A stretch of DNA of 64,000 nucleotides from assembly GCF_000428485.1 (NCBI RefSeq), contig NZ_AUAA01000011.1:40809-104808 (forward strand), written 5' to 3'. The translations under genes were made by a program, and so were the position numbers. The stretch is from Epilithonimonas tenax DSM 16811. GTDB taxonomy: Bacteria > Bacteroidota > Bacteroidia > Flavobacteriales > Weeksellaceae. The stretch's first letter is position 1. Each line of letters begins with the position of its first letter. The notes beneath the pieces are model-generated. The model was not told the origin of the DNA. It ran no database searches and was given only the letters and a program-made list of their open reading frames with translations. Shown here piece after piece: positions 35,484-44,431 of this stretch.

Positions 35484-35606
35484 ATGATTCCTCCCAAAAA
35501 TATAATTGAGTTTCTATTTGGAGTTAAAATAGATAAAAAAACAGATTGGATTATTAATATTTGTATTTTGATATTAATTGTCTTAGCATTTTTACTAATC
35601 ATATAA
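35484..35606 (+). CDS. 40-aa single-helix membrane peptide
   Basis: An ATG-initiated frame of 40 codons: a polar start (MIPPKNIIEFLFGVKIDKKTD) and a C-terminal hydrophobic helix (WIINICILILIVLAFLLII). It begins 22 nt after the serine hydrolase stop and ends 4 nt before the dioxygenase ATG, so it fits exactly in the gap on the same strand. No family known to me. The tight fit and clean helix favour a real gene. Confidence 0.4.
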   Translation: MIPPKNIIEFLFGVKIDKKTDWIINICILILIVLAFLLII

Positions 35607-35610
35607 TTTA

Positions 35611-36324
35611 ATGCATTTAGAAAACCATAAAACCGAAATCTCCAACAAAGGATTCACAATCATCAATGGTGTTTTTTCTGACGAAGAAATCAATCAAATC
35701 ATTAATGTCATTGGTTCCATCGATACTTCAAAGGAAACTTTCAGAAAATCGGAAGACCTTTTCGCCATTAGACAATTTTTGAAAGAAGTTCCGGAAAGTC
35801 ATCGATTTATCTTTAATGATAACATTAAGCAAATCATTAATGAAGTTTTTGGAAATGATTATTTCGTGGTCAAAAGCATCTATTTTGATAAACCTGAAAA
35901 ATCCAATTGGTATGTTTCCTATCATCAGGATTTGACGATTTCGGTCGATAAGAAATTGGATTTAAGTGGTTTTGGACCTTGGACGACGAAGCAGAATCAA
36001 TTTGCTGTTCAGCCTCCGATTGATTATTTGAAAAATATTTTCACGATTAGAATCCATTTGGATGACACTGATGAGAATAACGGCGCGTTGAAAGTCGTTC
36101 CAAACTCCCACAGCAAAGAAATCTACCGGCCGGAAACTATCGACTGGAATGTAGAAACCGAGGAAATCTGCTCCGTAAACAAAGGTGGAATTATGATTAT
36201 GAAACCTTTGATTCTTCACGGTTCAAACAGAACGACCAACCATCAAAAACGCAGAGTCATCCACATTGAGTTTTCAAATATGGAATTACCTGAGGAAATC
36301 AATTGGTCGGAAAGATTGAATTGA
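35611..36324 (+). CDS. Phytanoyl-CoA dioxygenase (PhyH)-family protein
   Basis: A 237-aa Fe(II)/2-oxoglutarate-dependent oxygenase. The iron-binding triad is visible as HxD in SYHQDLTI (H105, D107) and the distal histidine in LILHGSNRTT (H203), followed by the arginine pair (R214, R215) that binds 2-oxoglutarate. The substrate is unknown; relatives hydroxylate lipids, amino acids or small natural products. It lies next to the putative capnine genes but on the opposite strand, separated by a bidirectional terminator. Confidence 0.85.
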   Translation: MHLENHKTEISNKGFTIINGVFSDEEINQIINVIGSIDTSKETFRKSEDLFAIRQFLKEVPESHRFIFNDNIKQIINEVFGNDYFVVKSIYFDKPEKSNWYVSYHQDLTISVDKKLDLSGFGPWTTKQNQFAVQPPIDYLKNIFTIRIHLDDTDENNGALKVVPNSHSKEIYRPETIDWNVETEEICSVNKGGIMIMKPLILHGSNRTTNHQKRRVIHIEFSNMELPEEINWSERLN

Positions 36325-36363
36325 AAAAAAACGCCTGAACAATTATAGTTTAGGCGTTTTTAT
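36325..36363. terminator. Bidirectional terminator
   Basis: AAAACGCCT pairs with AGGCGTTTTT with A- and T-runs on both sides. It serves the PhyH gene (plus) and the aminotransferase-like gene (minus), which end on either side. Confidence 0.8.
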
Positions 36364-36381
36364 ATTTATGAAAACCGAAAT

Positions 36382-37653
36382 TTAAATTTCTTTAAATTGT
36401 AAGTTCTGTTCTTTAATTTGTTGAGCTTCCAATTCTTTGTAATAACCAGTTTCCAGTTTTTTATAAATTCCTTCGAAAGCTTCGAGTGTTTCATTGATCT
36501 CAGCGTCTGTGTGAGATGCAGTTGGAATCAATCTTAAAAGAATCATTCCTTTTGGAATCACTGGATAAGAAACAACTGAGGTGAAAATGCCATAATTTTC
36601 TCTAAGGTCTCTCGCCAAGAGCATTGCTTCAACAGGATTTCCTTGGATGAAGACCGGCGTTACACAAGTATTTGTATCTCCCAGATTATATCCGATTTTC
36701 TTAAGTCCGCCTTGAAGTTTTTCAACATTTTCCCAAAGTTTTGCTTTGATCTCTGGTCTCGTTCTCAACAATTCCAATCTCTTCAAACCTCCGATTACCA
36801 TTGGCATTGTCAAAGATTTTGCAAAAATCTGAGATCTAAGATTGAATTTCAGATAACGGATAATTTCTTTGTTTCCCGCTAAGAACGCGCCGAAACCAGC
36901 CATAGATTTTGCGAAAGTAGAGAAATAAACATCAATCTCATCCTGACAGCCTTGCTCTTCTCCAGCACCAGCGCCTGTGGCACCAAGTGTTCCGAATCCG
37001 TGCGCATCATCCACCAAAATTCTGAAACCATATTTTTCTTTAAGTGCGATAATTTCTTTCAATTTCCCTTGCTGTCCTCTCATCCCGAAAACCCCTTCGG
37101 TAATTACCAAGATTCCGCCTCCGGTTTCTGTGGTGACTTTCTGGGCTCTTTGTAGGTTTTTTTCAAGACTGGCGATATCGTTGTGTCTGTAGGTGAAGCG
37201 TTTTCCAGAGTGCAATCTAACGCCATCGACGATACAAGCGTGAGAATCCACATCGTAAACGATCACGTCATTTCTGGAAACCAAAGCATCGATGCAAGAC
37301 ACCATTCCCTGGTAACCGAAATTCAAAAGATATGCGGATTCTTTCTGAACAAATTCTGCCAATTCTCTCTCTAACTGCAAATGCTGATCGGTCTCGCCAG
37401 ACATTGCTCTTGCGCCCATTGGATAAAACATTCCGTACTCTGCAGCCGCTTTTGCATCCGCTTCCAAAACCTCAGGATGGTTGCAAAGTCCCAAATAATC
37501 ATTGGCACTCCAGAAAATTACTTCTTTCCCCTGAAACTTCATTCTTGGACCAATTGGGCCTTCCAGTCTTGGGAAAATATAATAGCCTTCTGCATAATCT
37601 GCGAATTGTCCCAAAGGACCTGGATTCTGTTTTATTCTTTCAAAAATGTCCAT
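36382..37653 (-). CDS. PLP-dependent alpha-oxoamine synthase, probably cysteate C-fatty acyltransferase (CapB-like)
   Basis: A 423-aa fold-type I PLP enzyme of the serine palmitoyltransferase / Kbl / BioF family. The cofactor aspartate and histidine are in VDDAHGFGTLG (D215, H218) and the Schiff-base lysine is K249 in STFAKSMAG. The family condenses an amino acid with an acyl-CoA. It differs from typical Kbl and from the Sphingobacterium serine palmitoyltransferase at the N-terminus. A cysteine/cysteate-synthase-like gene lies directly upstream, so synthesis of the sulfonolipid capnine is likely. I chose ATG 37653 (MDIFERIK); an upstream ATG at 37680 would add nine unusual residues. Confidence 0.65.
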   Translation of the reverse strand: MDIFERIKQNPGPLGQFADYAEGYYIFPRLEGPIGPRMKFQGKEVIFWSANDYLGLCNHPEVLEADAKAAAEYGMFYPMGARAMSGETDQHLQLERELAEFVQKESAYLLNFGYQGMVSCIDALVSRNDVIVYDVDSHACIVDGVRLHSGKRFTYRHNDIASLEKNLQRAQKVTTETGGGILVITEGVFGMRGQQGKLKEIIALKEKYGFRILVDDAHGFGTLGATGAGAGEEQGCQDEIDVYFSTFAKSMAGFGAFLAGNKEIIRYLKFNLRSQIFAKSLTMPMVIGGLKRLELLRTRPEIKAKLWENVEKLQGGLKKIGYNLGDTNTCVTPVFIQGNPVEAMLLARDLRENYGIFTSVVSYPVIPKGMILLRLIPTASHTDAEINETLEAFEGIYKKLETGYYKELEAQQIKEQNLQFKEI

Positions 37654-37732
37654 TTTTCTAACTGATATTTTTATTGTCATCGGACTTAGCCGACGCTATT
37701 GAGTCTTTTATCTTTACTCTATTATCTTTATT

Positions 37733-38770
37733 CTACTTGATAATTTCTGTTTTGAAGATCTCATCGTAATTGTGGAAACAATTATTGATAAAACCTTGCT
37801 CTTCCATCCATTGGTCGCTGTACACTTTGGTGATGTAACGCGAGCCGTGATCCGGGAAGATTAATACAACCAGATCATCACTTGTGAACTCGTGAGAATT
37901 CGCATATTGGATCAAAGCCTGAGTGACTGCGCCAGTAGTGTAACCGCCCATTATGGCTTCTTTCAAAGCAATTTCGCGTGTTCTGTAAGCGGACATCTCG
38001 TCATTGACTCTTATGTATTCATCAATCTTATCGAATAAAAGTGCACCCGGAATCAAATTTTTTCCAAGACCTTCGATCTGATAAGGATGGATTTCTGTTT
38101 TATTGATTTTTCCTGTCTCGTGGTAAGTTTTCAGGATAGATCCGTCCGCATCTACACCGATGACTTTGATATCAGGATTTTGTTCTTTCAAATATTTTGC
38201 AGTTCCGGAAAGTGTACCTCCGGTTCCTGTACAAGCAAAAACGTGCGTGATTTTTCCGTCCGTTTGGTTCCAAAGTTCTGGGCCTGTTGTCTGGTAATGC
38301 GCATCAATATTCAGTTCATTAAAATACTGATTGATGTAAACCGAATTAGGTGTTTCTCGTGCAATTCTTTTTGCAACTTCATAATAAGATTTCGGATCAT
38401 CTGCAGGAACAGAAGCGGGGCAAACATACACTGTTGCGCCTAATGCTTTCAGATAGGCGATCTTTTCTGCTTTGGTTTTATCACTTACGGCAAGGATGCA
38501 TTTGTAACCTTTTACGATGCAAACCATCGCTATAGAAAATCCGGTGTTCCCGGACGTGGTTTCAACAATGACAGAATCCGGCTTGATAAGGCCTTGCTTT
38601 TCTGCATTTTCTATGATGTGAAGGGCAATTCTATCTTTTGTAGAATGGCCTGGATTATAAGACTCCAACTTAGCGTATACTGTCGCAGGAATGTCCTTGG
38701 TAACGTGATTCAATTTGACCAACGGGGTGTTGCCAATCAAACCAAGAATATTATCGTATACATTCGTCAT
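37733..38770 (-). CDS. Cysteine-synthase-family PLP enzyme, possibly cysteate synthase (CapA-like)
   Basis: A 345-aa fold-type II PLP enzyme. The lysine is K45 in PGHSTKDR, the substrate loop is TTSGNTGF and the phosphate cup is CTGTGGTLSG. The family makes cysteine, cystathionine or, in capnine producers, cysteate from phosphoserine and sulfite. The close downstream oxoamine synthase, on the same strand 79 nt away, supports the cysteate role; ordinary cysteine synthase remains an alternative. A TATTTTTG box (38804-38811) lies 33 nt before the ATG. Confidence 0.6.
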   Translation of the reverse strand: MTNVYDNILGLIGNTPLVKLNHVTKDIPATVYAKLESYNPGHSTKDRIALHIIENAEKQGLIKPDSVIVETTSGNTGFSIAMVCIVKGYKCILAVSDKTKAEKIAYLKALGATVYVCPASVPADDPKSYYEVAKRIARETPNSVYINQYFNELNIDAHYQTTGPELWNQTDGKITHVFACTGTGGTLSGTAKYLKEQNPDIKVIGVDADGSILKTYHETGKINKTEIHPYQIEGLGKNLIPGALLFDKIDEYIRVNDEMSAYRTREIALKEAIMGGYTTGAVTQALIQYANSHEFTSDDLVVLIFPDHGSRYITKVYSDQWMEEQGFINNCFHNYDEIFKTEIIK

Positions 38771-38803
38771 TTTATATCATTTTTTTCTCTCAAAAACTGT
38801 CTG

Positions 38804-38811
38804 CAAAAATA
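38804..38811 (-). promoter_or_regulatory. -7 box of the PLP-enzyme pair
   Basis: Minus strand TATTTTTG, a match to TAnnTTTG, 33 nt before the ATG at 38770. Confidence 0.45.
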
Positions 38812-38988
38812 AAAAAAAAATTGCAAAGTTTTTTAGTTTTACGCTACTAATATGTTATACGTCTGATATGTTGTAATTTAATCCCTAAATAATCCTTATT
38901 TCACATTCAATTCTAAAGTTTAATTTTTGTTAAAAGCACCGATAACTAAATCAAAAATGTTAATTTCGCCGATATTTCTTGTTATCAT

Positions 38989-41900
38989 ATGAAGAACTGG
39001 ACTTTTAAACAATGGAACACCATTCTCGGATGGGTCGTTTTCGCAATTGCATTCATCACTTATCTATCAACCATAGAGCCTAATTTCAGTTTTTGGGATT
39101 GTGGAGAGTATATCTCGTCCGCCGTAAAACTGGAGGTGACTCACGCACCTGGAGCAGCATTGTTTCAATTGGTGGGAGCTGTTGTAGCACTGTTTGCTTT
39201 TGGTGACGGGCAACATTATTCGCTGGTCATTAATGCAATGTCTGCGTTGTGTAGCGCATTTACGATCCTGTTTTTGTTCTGGACAATCACACATCTTGTC
39301 AGAAGATTATTAAACAGAGAATTCGAAAATATTACGATTGCCGAAGAGATTGCGACTTTGTTTGCAGGAGCTGTAGGTGCTTTGTGTTTTACATTTTCAG
39401 ATTCTTTCTGGTTTTCAGCGGTGGAAGGCGAAGTGTACGCGATGGCGAGTATGTTCATTGCATTGATCGTCTGGCTTATCACCAAATGGGAAAATGAATA
39501 TCTTGAAAAAGACAATGAGCGTTGGATTATTCTATTATTCTTCATCATCGGTTTGTCTGTCGGCGTTCACATGATGTGTATGTTGGCTTTGCCAGCAGTT
39601 TGTCTGATCTATTACACCAGAAATTATAAGTTCACCTGGAAATCATTTTTGATAGCCAATGCGGTGACTTTATTAATATTGATTATCGTTTTCAAAATCA
39701 TTTTCCCAGTGATTATGACATTATTCGGGAAATCGGAGGTCTTCTTTGTCAACGGATTAGGATTGCCTTTCCATTCCGGGACTGTTTTTGCTTTTGTTAT
39801 TTTGATTGTACTTTGTTACCTTTTAATTACTTATACAAAAAAAACAGGAAAATCTCTCTATCAGACGATGGCTTTATCCATTGTTTATATGATGATTGGT
39901 TTCTCTTGCTGGTTGGTAATCCCAATCCGTGCAAATGCAAACCCGCCCATGAACCTTAATGATCCTGATAACGCTTTGGGAATGTTGGATTATTACAACC
40001 GTGAACAGTACGGCGACTGGCCAACCATTTACGGTCAAAACTACACCGCTTATCTCGATCCAAACGGAATCCAGAAAAATGAGGACGGAAGTTACAAGAC
40101 TGTAAAAACCGGTGATACGTACGAGAAAGATTCTCAGACAGGGCGTTATCGTCTGGTAGGAGAGAAGTTCAACTATGTTTTCAGTCCGGAACACGTCAGT
40201 TTGTTTCCAAGAATGTTCAGTGAGGACAAATCTGTGATGCCCAATTACATCTCAATGTATGGCGCACCAGATTTTACCTTCAATTATGGGAATGAGCAGG
40301 TGGCAGAAAGTGCCGAAGCTAAGCAATTCTTTGATGAGCTTCGGCAGAAATTCGATAATGGCACTATCAAGATGGATGATTATCTTAAGGCAAAGCAATT
40401 TGGTTTGATCAATGTTCAGCGTCCAACTTTGGCTCAGAATCTTGACTATTTTATCACCTTTCAGAATTATTTCTACTTCGTCAGATATTTGCTTTGGAAC
40501 TATTCCGGAAGACAGAATGATGTAGAAGGTCATATGGAAAATACCAACGGTAACTTCATCACAGGAATCCCATTCATTGATAATAATATGTGGGGCGATC
40601 AGGCAGAGATGCCGGCCAAATTCCAGAATGAAAGTACAGTAAAGTTCTTTATGTTACCACTAATTCTTGGATTGATAGGCTTTTTCTTCCAGTTGAACAG
40701 AGACTTTGGAAGGTTCTATGCGGTATTGTCGCTGTTCATTTTGACAAGTGTCATGATCGTGTTCTATACAGGAATGAAACCGTTCGAACCCCGTGAAAGA
40801 GATTATGCAATGGTTGGCTCTTTCTACGCATTTGCAATCTGGATAGGTCTTGGAGTGGCTGCGATCTATTGGCTGCTTCAGAAAAAAATAAAAACAAAAG
40901 GTGCGCAGATTATTGCAGGTGTCATTTTACTAGGGATTCCATTGATGATGGGTTTCCAGAACTATAATGTTCACAACAGAAGTGAGAGATTTGCCGCTTA
41001 CGACTACGCTTATTCCAGTTTAAAATCACTTCCGAAGAACGGCATTATGTTCGTTTATGGTGATAATGACACGTATCCGGTTTGGGCCATTCAGGAAACG
41101 GAGGAGTTCCGTCCGGATGTGAAAGTGGTCAATTTTACTTTGCTTTCCACACCTTGGAATATTGATCAGGTAAAGAGAAGAACGTATAACGCCATGCCCG
41201 TGCCGTCCACTCTCACACACGAAGATTACCGTGAAGGTTCCAATGATCAAGTCTATATGATGTCAAAAGACGACTGGTCCAATATCTTCGCCAACTTAAA
41301 AGACCAAGGCGCACCAGATACAGAATTGGCTCAGTTTAGAAAATATCTGACCCAAGATTCTATCACTTTGAAAGAAGCAGTTAACTTCCTGAAAATGAAA
41401 TCCCCGGAGAAAGATGAGATCGTGAAAATGATCTTTGGCGAAGAACGTTATGAGAAATTCAACTTCCTTCCGGTTTCCAAATTCGTACTTCCCGTGAATG
41501 TGAATAATGCCGTGAAAGCAGGAATCATCACACCAGCAGAAGCAAAAAACGCCGAGAAACAAATCATCATCGATTACAAAGGATCCAGCATGTTCAAAAA
41601 CAATATGCTGATGATGGATATCCTGGCCAACTTCGACTGGAAACGCCCGATCAACTTCTCCAGTGGCGGAATCTACGACCCAAGCAACCTGTTTTTCCTT
41701 TCCAACTATTTGAAATTTGATGGTCACAGTTACAGATTGGTACCTGTCAAAACAGAGGAATCCGTGGATGGCGAACTCGGAATGGTAAACGCAGACGAAC
41801 TCTACAAAGTGGTGAAAAACTACAGATGGGGAAATTTCAAAGACCTGAAAACCCATTTCGATGAAACATGTACGCAGAACATCGTGAGCTACAGATCATC

Positions 41901-42474
41901 GGCAAGTCGCGCGGCAGAAGCATTGGTCTTGAAGGGTGACAAGAAAAGAGCCATTGAAATCCTGGATCTTGCAAACCGCGAAATACCGGTTTCCAAATAC
42001 AACGATCCAAGATCTCTAAGTTCCATCGTTTACGCCTACATCGTTGCAGGACAGGAACAAAAAGGCCTTCAGTTGGCAGAGAAGCTTAAAAAAGGAATCT
42101 TTGATGAGTACGATTATTACACCAGATTATCGCCGAAATTCCAGGTCTATGCAGGCCGTCAGATGAAAACCAAACCAATGGAGTATTCTCTCATCGTAGG
42201 CGCTGTTTCAGATGCTTACAACAAAATCGGACAAAAAGAAAAAGCATACGCCTATCTGGTCAACTCACTCAATGTGATAGACAAGCGATTCAATGGTTTT
42301 ATCAAGGATCTTCACGAGATGGGCAAAGAAAAAGCCTTTAAAAAGGCAGATGACGTGCAGCAAGTCACATCATTCTACTCCTATCTCTTCGATATTATGA
42401 AAGATTACGATACCACCTACGAAGCCGAAAAGATGGATCAAATCACCAAACAGCTGATGAAGGCCACACAATAA
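38989..42474 (+). CDS. DUF2723 membrane protein, predicted protein O-mannosyltransferase-like
   Basis: An 1161-aa protein. Residues 1 to about 330 and about 540-660 are rich in membrane helices; the first loop FSFWDCGEYISSAVKLEVTHAPGAALF holds the acidic residues expected of GT-C glycosyltransferases. The rest is a large soluble part that ends in helical repeats (AAEALVLKGDKKRAIEILDLANREI...) like TPR. Members of this family are annotated as protein O-mannosyltransferase-like in Bacteroidota; the function is not established. A TAATTTCG box at 38961-38968 precedes it. Confidence 0.8.
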   Translation: MKNWTFKQWNTILGWVVFAIAFITYLSTIEPNFSFWDCGEYISSAVKLEVTHAPGAALFQLVGAVVALFAFGDGQHYSLVINAMSALCSAFTILFLFWTITHLVRRLLNREFENITIAEEIATLFAGAVGALCFTFSDSFWFSAVEGEVYAMASMFIALIVWLITKWENEYLEKDNERWIILLFFIIGLSVGVHMMCMLALPAVCLIYYTRNYKFTWKSFLIANAVTLLILIIVFKIIFPVIMTLFGKSEVFFVNGLGLPFHSGTVFAFVILIVLCYLLITYTKKTGKSLYQTMALSIVYMMIGFSCWLVIPIRANANPPMNLNDPDNALGMLDYYNREQYGDWPTIYGQNYTAYLDPNGIQKNEDGSYKTVKTGDTYEKDSQTGRYRLVGEKFNYVFSPEHVSLFPRMFSEDKSVMPNYISMYGAPDFTFNYGNEQVAESAEAKQFFDELRQKFDNGTIKMDDYLKAKQFGLINVQRPTLAQNLDYFITFQNYFYFVRYLLWNYSGRQNDVEGHMENTNGNFITGIPFIDNNMWGDQAEMPAKFQNESTVKFFMLPLILGLIGFFFQLNRDFGRFYAVLSLFILTSVMIVFYTGMKPFEPRERDYAMVGSFYAFAIWIGLGVAAIYWLLQKKIKTKGAQIIAGVILLGIPLMMGFQNYNVHNRSERFAAYDYAYSSLKSLPKNGIMFVYGDNDTYPVWAIQETEEFRPDVKVVNFTLLSTPWNIDQVKRRTYNAMPVPSTLTHEDYREGSNDQVYMMSKDDWSNIFANLKDQGAPDTELAQFRKYLTQDSITLKEAVNFLKMKSPEKDEIVKMIFGEERYEKFNFLPVSKFVLPVNVNNAVKAGIITPAEAKNAEKQIIIDYKGSSMFKNNMLMMDILANFDWKRPINFSSGGIYDPSNLFFLSNYLKFDGHSYRLVPVKTEESVDGELGMVNADELYKVVKNYRWGNFKDLKTHFDETCTQNIVSYRSSASRAAEALVLKGDKKRAIEILDLANREIPVSKYNDPRSLSSIVYAYIVAGQEQKGLQLAEKLKKGIFDEYDYYTRLSPKFQVYAGRQMKTKPMEYSLIVGAVSDAYNKIGQKEKAYAYLVNSLNVIDKRFNGFIKDLHEMGKEKAFKKADDVQQVTSFYSYLFDIMKDYDTTYEAEKMDQITKQLMKATQ

Positions 42475-42483
42475 ATTAAATGA

Positions 42484-42511
42484 AACGTCTCGAATTTTCG
42501 GGACGTTTTTA
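42484..42511 (+). terminator. Terminator after the DUF2723 gene
   Basis: AACGTCTCG pairs with CGGGACGTT (one G-T pair) followed by five T, 10 nt after the stop codon. Confidence 0.75.
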
Positions 42512-42535
42512 TGTGCTATATTTAATAAAATTTTC

Positions 42536-42634
42536 AGGAGCTGTTTCCCGCTGTCCACTGTATCTTTTTTGTCATTGTCTTCGGCTACCCTCAGACAATG
42601 ACAAAAAAGGATGCCGTTCCCATCGGGGCTATGG
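42536..42634 (+). repeat. Large hairpin repeat, copy 2
   Basis: AGGAGCTGTTTCCCGCTGTC, CACTGTATC, a T-run, the inner arm GTCATTGTCT, the loop TCGGCTACCCTC, the arm AGACAATGAC, an A-run, GGATGCCGTTCCCATCGGGG. Copy 3 at 56227-56330 has the same outer parts but different, still complementary inner arms. The loop region GTCTTCGGCTACCCTCAGAC belongs to the short bulged-hairpin family. Confidence 0.9.
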
Positions 42635-42738
42635 GTAAGGCGATAATTAATAATGAATTAAAGATTAACTATTAAGAATTAACCATTATTTTCGCTATCA
42701 ACCATCATCTATCACCTATCAACCATCACCTATTAATT

Positions 42739-43272
42739 ATGAAAAACTTCTGTGCTTTTCTCCGCGGTGTCAACGTTAAAGGAACCAATATGAAAATGGC
42801 TGAGGTCTGCAAAGTCTTTTCGGATGCAGGAATGCAGAATGTCTCATCGGTTTTGGCAAGCGGTAATATTTTATTTCAATCGGACAAAGATGTCGTAGAA
42901 TCGAAAAATATTCTGGAAAAAGCAATGTCCGAGCATTTCAGTTATGACGCTTTTCTGTTCGTCAAAAATGAAGAAGAAATCAATTGTATTTTCAAAAACG
43001 ATCCGTTTCCGGCGCTCGAAGGTTTTCATAATTACGTCTTCCTCGGAAGCGAAAAAGTAGAAGAAACTTTGCTGGAAGAATTCGAAAAAGCGACGAAAGA
43101 AGAAGGCGAACAAGGAAAAATCATCAATCATATTTTTTATTGGCAGGTTCCAAAAGGTCAAACCTTGGATTCCACTTTCGGGAAGATCCTCGGCAGAAAA
43201 AGCCTGAAAGATAAAATGACAAGCAGGAATAGCAATACGTTTGAAAAGATCATCAATAAATTTGGTAAATAG
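42739..43272 (+). CDS. DUF1697 family protein
   Basis: A 177-aa protein whose start, FCAFLRGVNVKGTNMKMAEV, and ASGNILFQSD and GRKSLKDKMTSRNSNTFEKI segments define the DUF1697 family. It is cytoplasmic and small; the biochemical role of the family is unknown. About 100 nt upstream are tandem-like CATCTATCACCTATCAACC stretches in the spacer after the hairpin repeat. Confidence 0.85.
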   Translation: MKNFCAFLRGVNVKGTNMKMAEVCKVFSDAGMQNVSSVLASGNILFQSDKDVVESKNILEKAMSEHFSYDAFLFVKNEEEINCIFKNDPFPALEGFHNYVFLGSEKVEETLLEEFEKATKEEGEQGKIINHIFYWQVPKGQTLDSTFGKILGRKSLKDKMTSRNSNTFEKIINKFGK

Positions 43273-43329
43273 ATAATCTCAACTCTTTTGATAGTTTGAA
43301 CCGGGAAAGATTTTCCTGTATTAATTCCG

Positions 43330-43337
43330 TATATTTG
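43330..43337 (+). promoter_or_regulatory. -7 box of kdsA
   Basis: TATATTTG, a full match to TAnnTTTG, 66 nt before the kdsA ATG. No TTG at the standard distance. Confidence 0.5.
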
Positions 43338-43403
43338 TACTCGAATTTTAGCATTAAAGAATAGTCTAAAATCTAGTTTCTAACATCTAATATCTTAAAA
43401 TAA

Positions 43404-44213
43404 ATGATACAATATTTAGATAACATTCATCACAAAGATTCCAGAAACTTTTTCCTGATCGCAGGACCTTGCGCCATAGAGGACGAAACAATGGCTTTGC
43501 ATATCGCAGAGCACATCGTAAAGCTTTCTGATCAATACAATATTCCTTACATTTTCAAAGGAAGTTTCAGAAAAGCCAACAGAAGCCGCGTGGATTCTTT
43601 CACAGGCATCGGCGATGAGAAAGCGCTCAAGATCCTTAGAAAAGTAGGAGAGACCTTCCATATTCCCACCACAACAGATATTCATGAGAACGGTCACGCT
43701 GCTTTGGCTGCAGAATATGTGGATGTTTTGCAAATTCCGGCATTTTTGGTAAGACAGACCGATCTGTTGATCGCTGCGGCAGAAACCGGAAAAGCAGTAA
43801 GTCTTAAAAAAGGGCAGTTCCTTTCACCAGAAGCGATGAAGTTTGCAGTTCAGAAAGTGAGAGATTCCGGAAATGATAAAACGGCAATCATAGAAAGAGG
43901 AAACTCTTTCGGTTACACAGATCTTGTGGTAGATTTCCGTGGGATCCCGACGATGAGAGCATATTCGCCAGTGATTTTGGATGTGACGCATTCTTTGCAA
44001 CAGCCGAACCAGAATTCTGGTGTGACTGGTGGCCGTCCGGAACTGATAGAAACCATCGCCAAAGCAGGAATTGCTGTGGGCGCAGACGGATTATTCATAG
44101 AAACACATCCCGATCCTTCTGTTGCAAAATCTGATGGTGCCAATATGCTGAAGCTGGATCTGCTGGATGATTTGCTTGGTAAACTGACGAGAATAAGAGA
44201 AGCGATATTATAA
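43404..44213 (+). CDS. kdsA: 3-deoxy-8-phosphooctulonate synthase
   Basis: A 269-aa (beta/alpha)8 enzyme that condenses phosphoenolpyruvate with arabinose 5-phosphate to Kdo-8-phosphate for lipopolysaccharide. The motifs IAGPCAIEDE, GSFRKANRSRVDSFTGIG, TTDIHE, VRQTDLL and GNSFGYTDLVVDFRGIP are all present. The cysteine C23 in IAGPCAIE is the residue that marks the metal-dependent class (as in Aquifex), unlike the metal-free E. coli enzyme. The product supplies the Gram-negative outer membrane. Confidence 0.96.
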   Translation: MIQYLDNIHHKDSRNFFLIAGPCAIEDETMALHIAEHIVKLSDQYNIPYIFKGSFRKANRSRVDSFTGIGDEKALKILRKVGETFHIPTTTDIHENGHAALAAEYVDVLQIPAFLVRQTDLLIAAAETGKAVSLKKGQFLSPEAMKFAVQKVRDSGNDKTAIIERGNSFGYTDLVVDFRGIPTMRAYSPVILDVTHSLQQPNQNSGVTGGRPELIETIAKAGIAVGADGLFIETHPDPSVAKSDGANMLKLDLLDDLLGKLTRIREAIL

Positions 44214-44219
44214 AATTTG

Positions 44220-44247
44220 AAAGTCCGGTAAAATGCCGGACTTTTTT
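44220..44247 (+). terminator. Terminator of kdsA
   Basis: AAAGTCCGG (44220-44228) pairs with CCGGACTTT (from 44235) with a T-run, directly after the stop codon. Confidence 0.85.
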
Positions 44248-44373
44248 ATGGCTGTTCTGGAGGGCGATTTTAAATAATATTTAATTTTTCATCATTGACA
44301 GAGGATTATTATGAAACTAATCAAATTTCTGCATAACAATTATAAATATTCTTTCGTTCTTTAGATTAATTGT

Positions 44374-44382
44374 TATTTTTGC
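44374..44382 (+). promoter_or_regulatory. -7 box of the TonB-dependent receptor gene
   Basis: TATTTTTGC, a match to TAnnTTTGC, 50 nt before the start codon. Confidence 0.5.
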
Positions 44383-44431
44383 CTTTCTAAGCTTCATTTG
44401 CAAACGTATAAATCGAAAAAAAATTACAACT

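Noticed and set aside
36382..37653. Kbl (2-amino-3-ketobutyrate CoA ligase) as partner of the threonine dehydrogenase at 21 kb
   Set aside because: The enzyme is 14 kb away, lacks the usual Kbl N-terminus, and has a cysteate-synthase-like neighbour; the capnine reading fits better, although phylogeny would have to confirm it.
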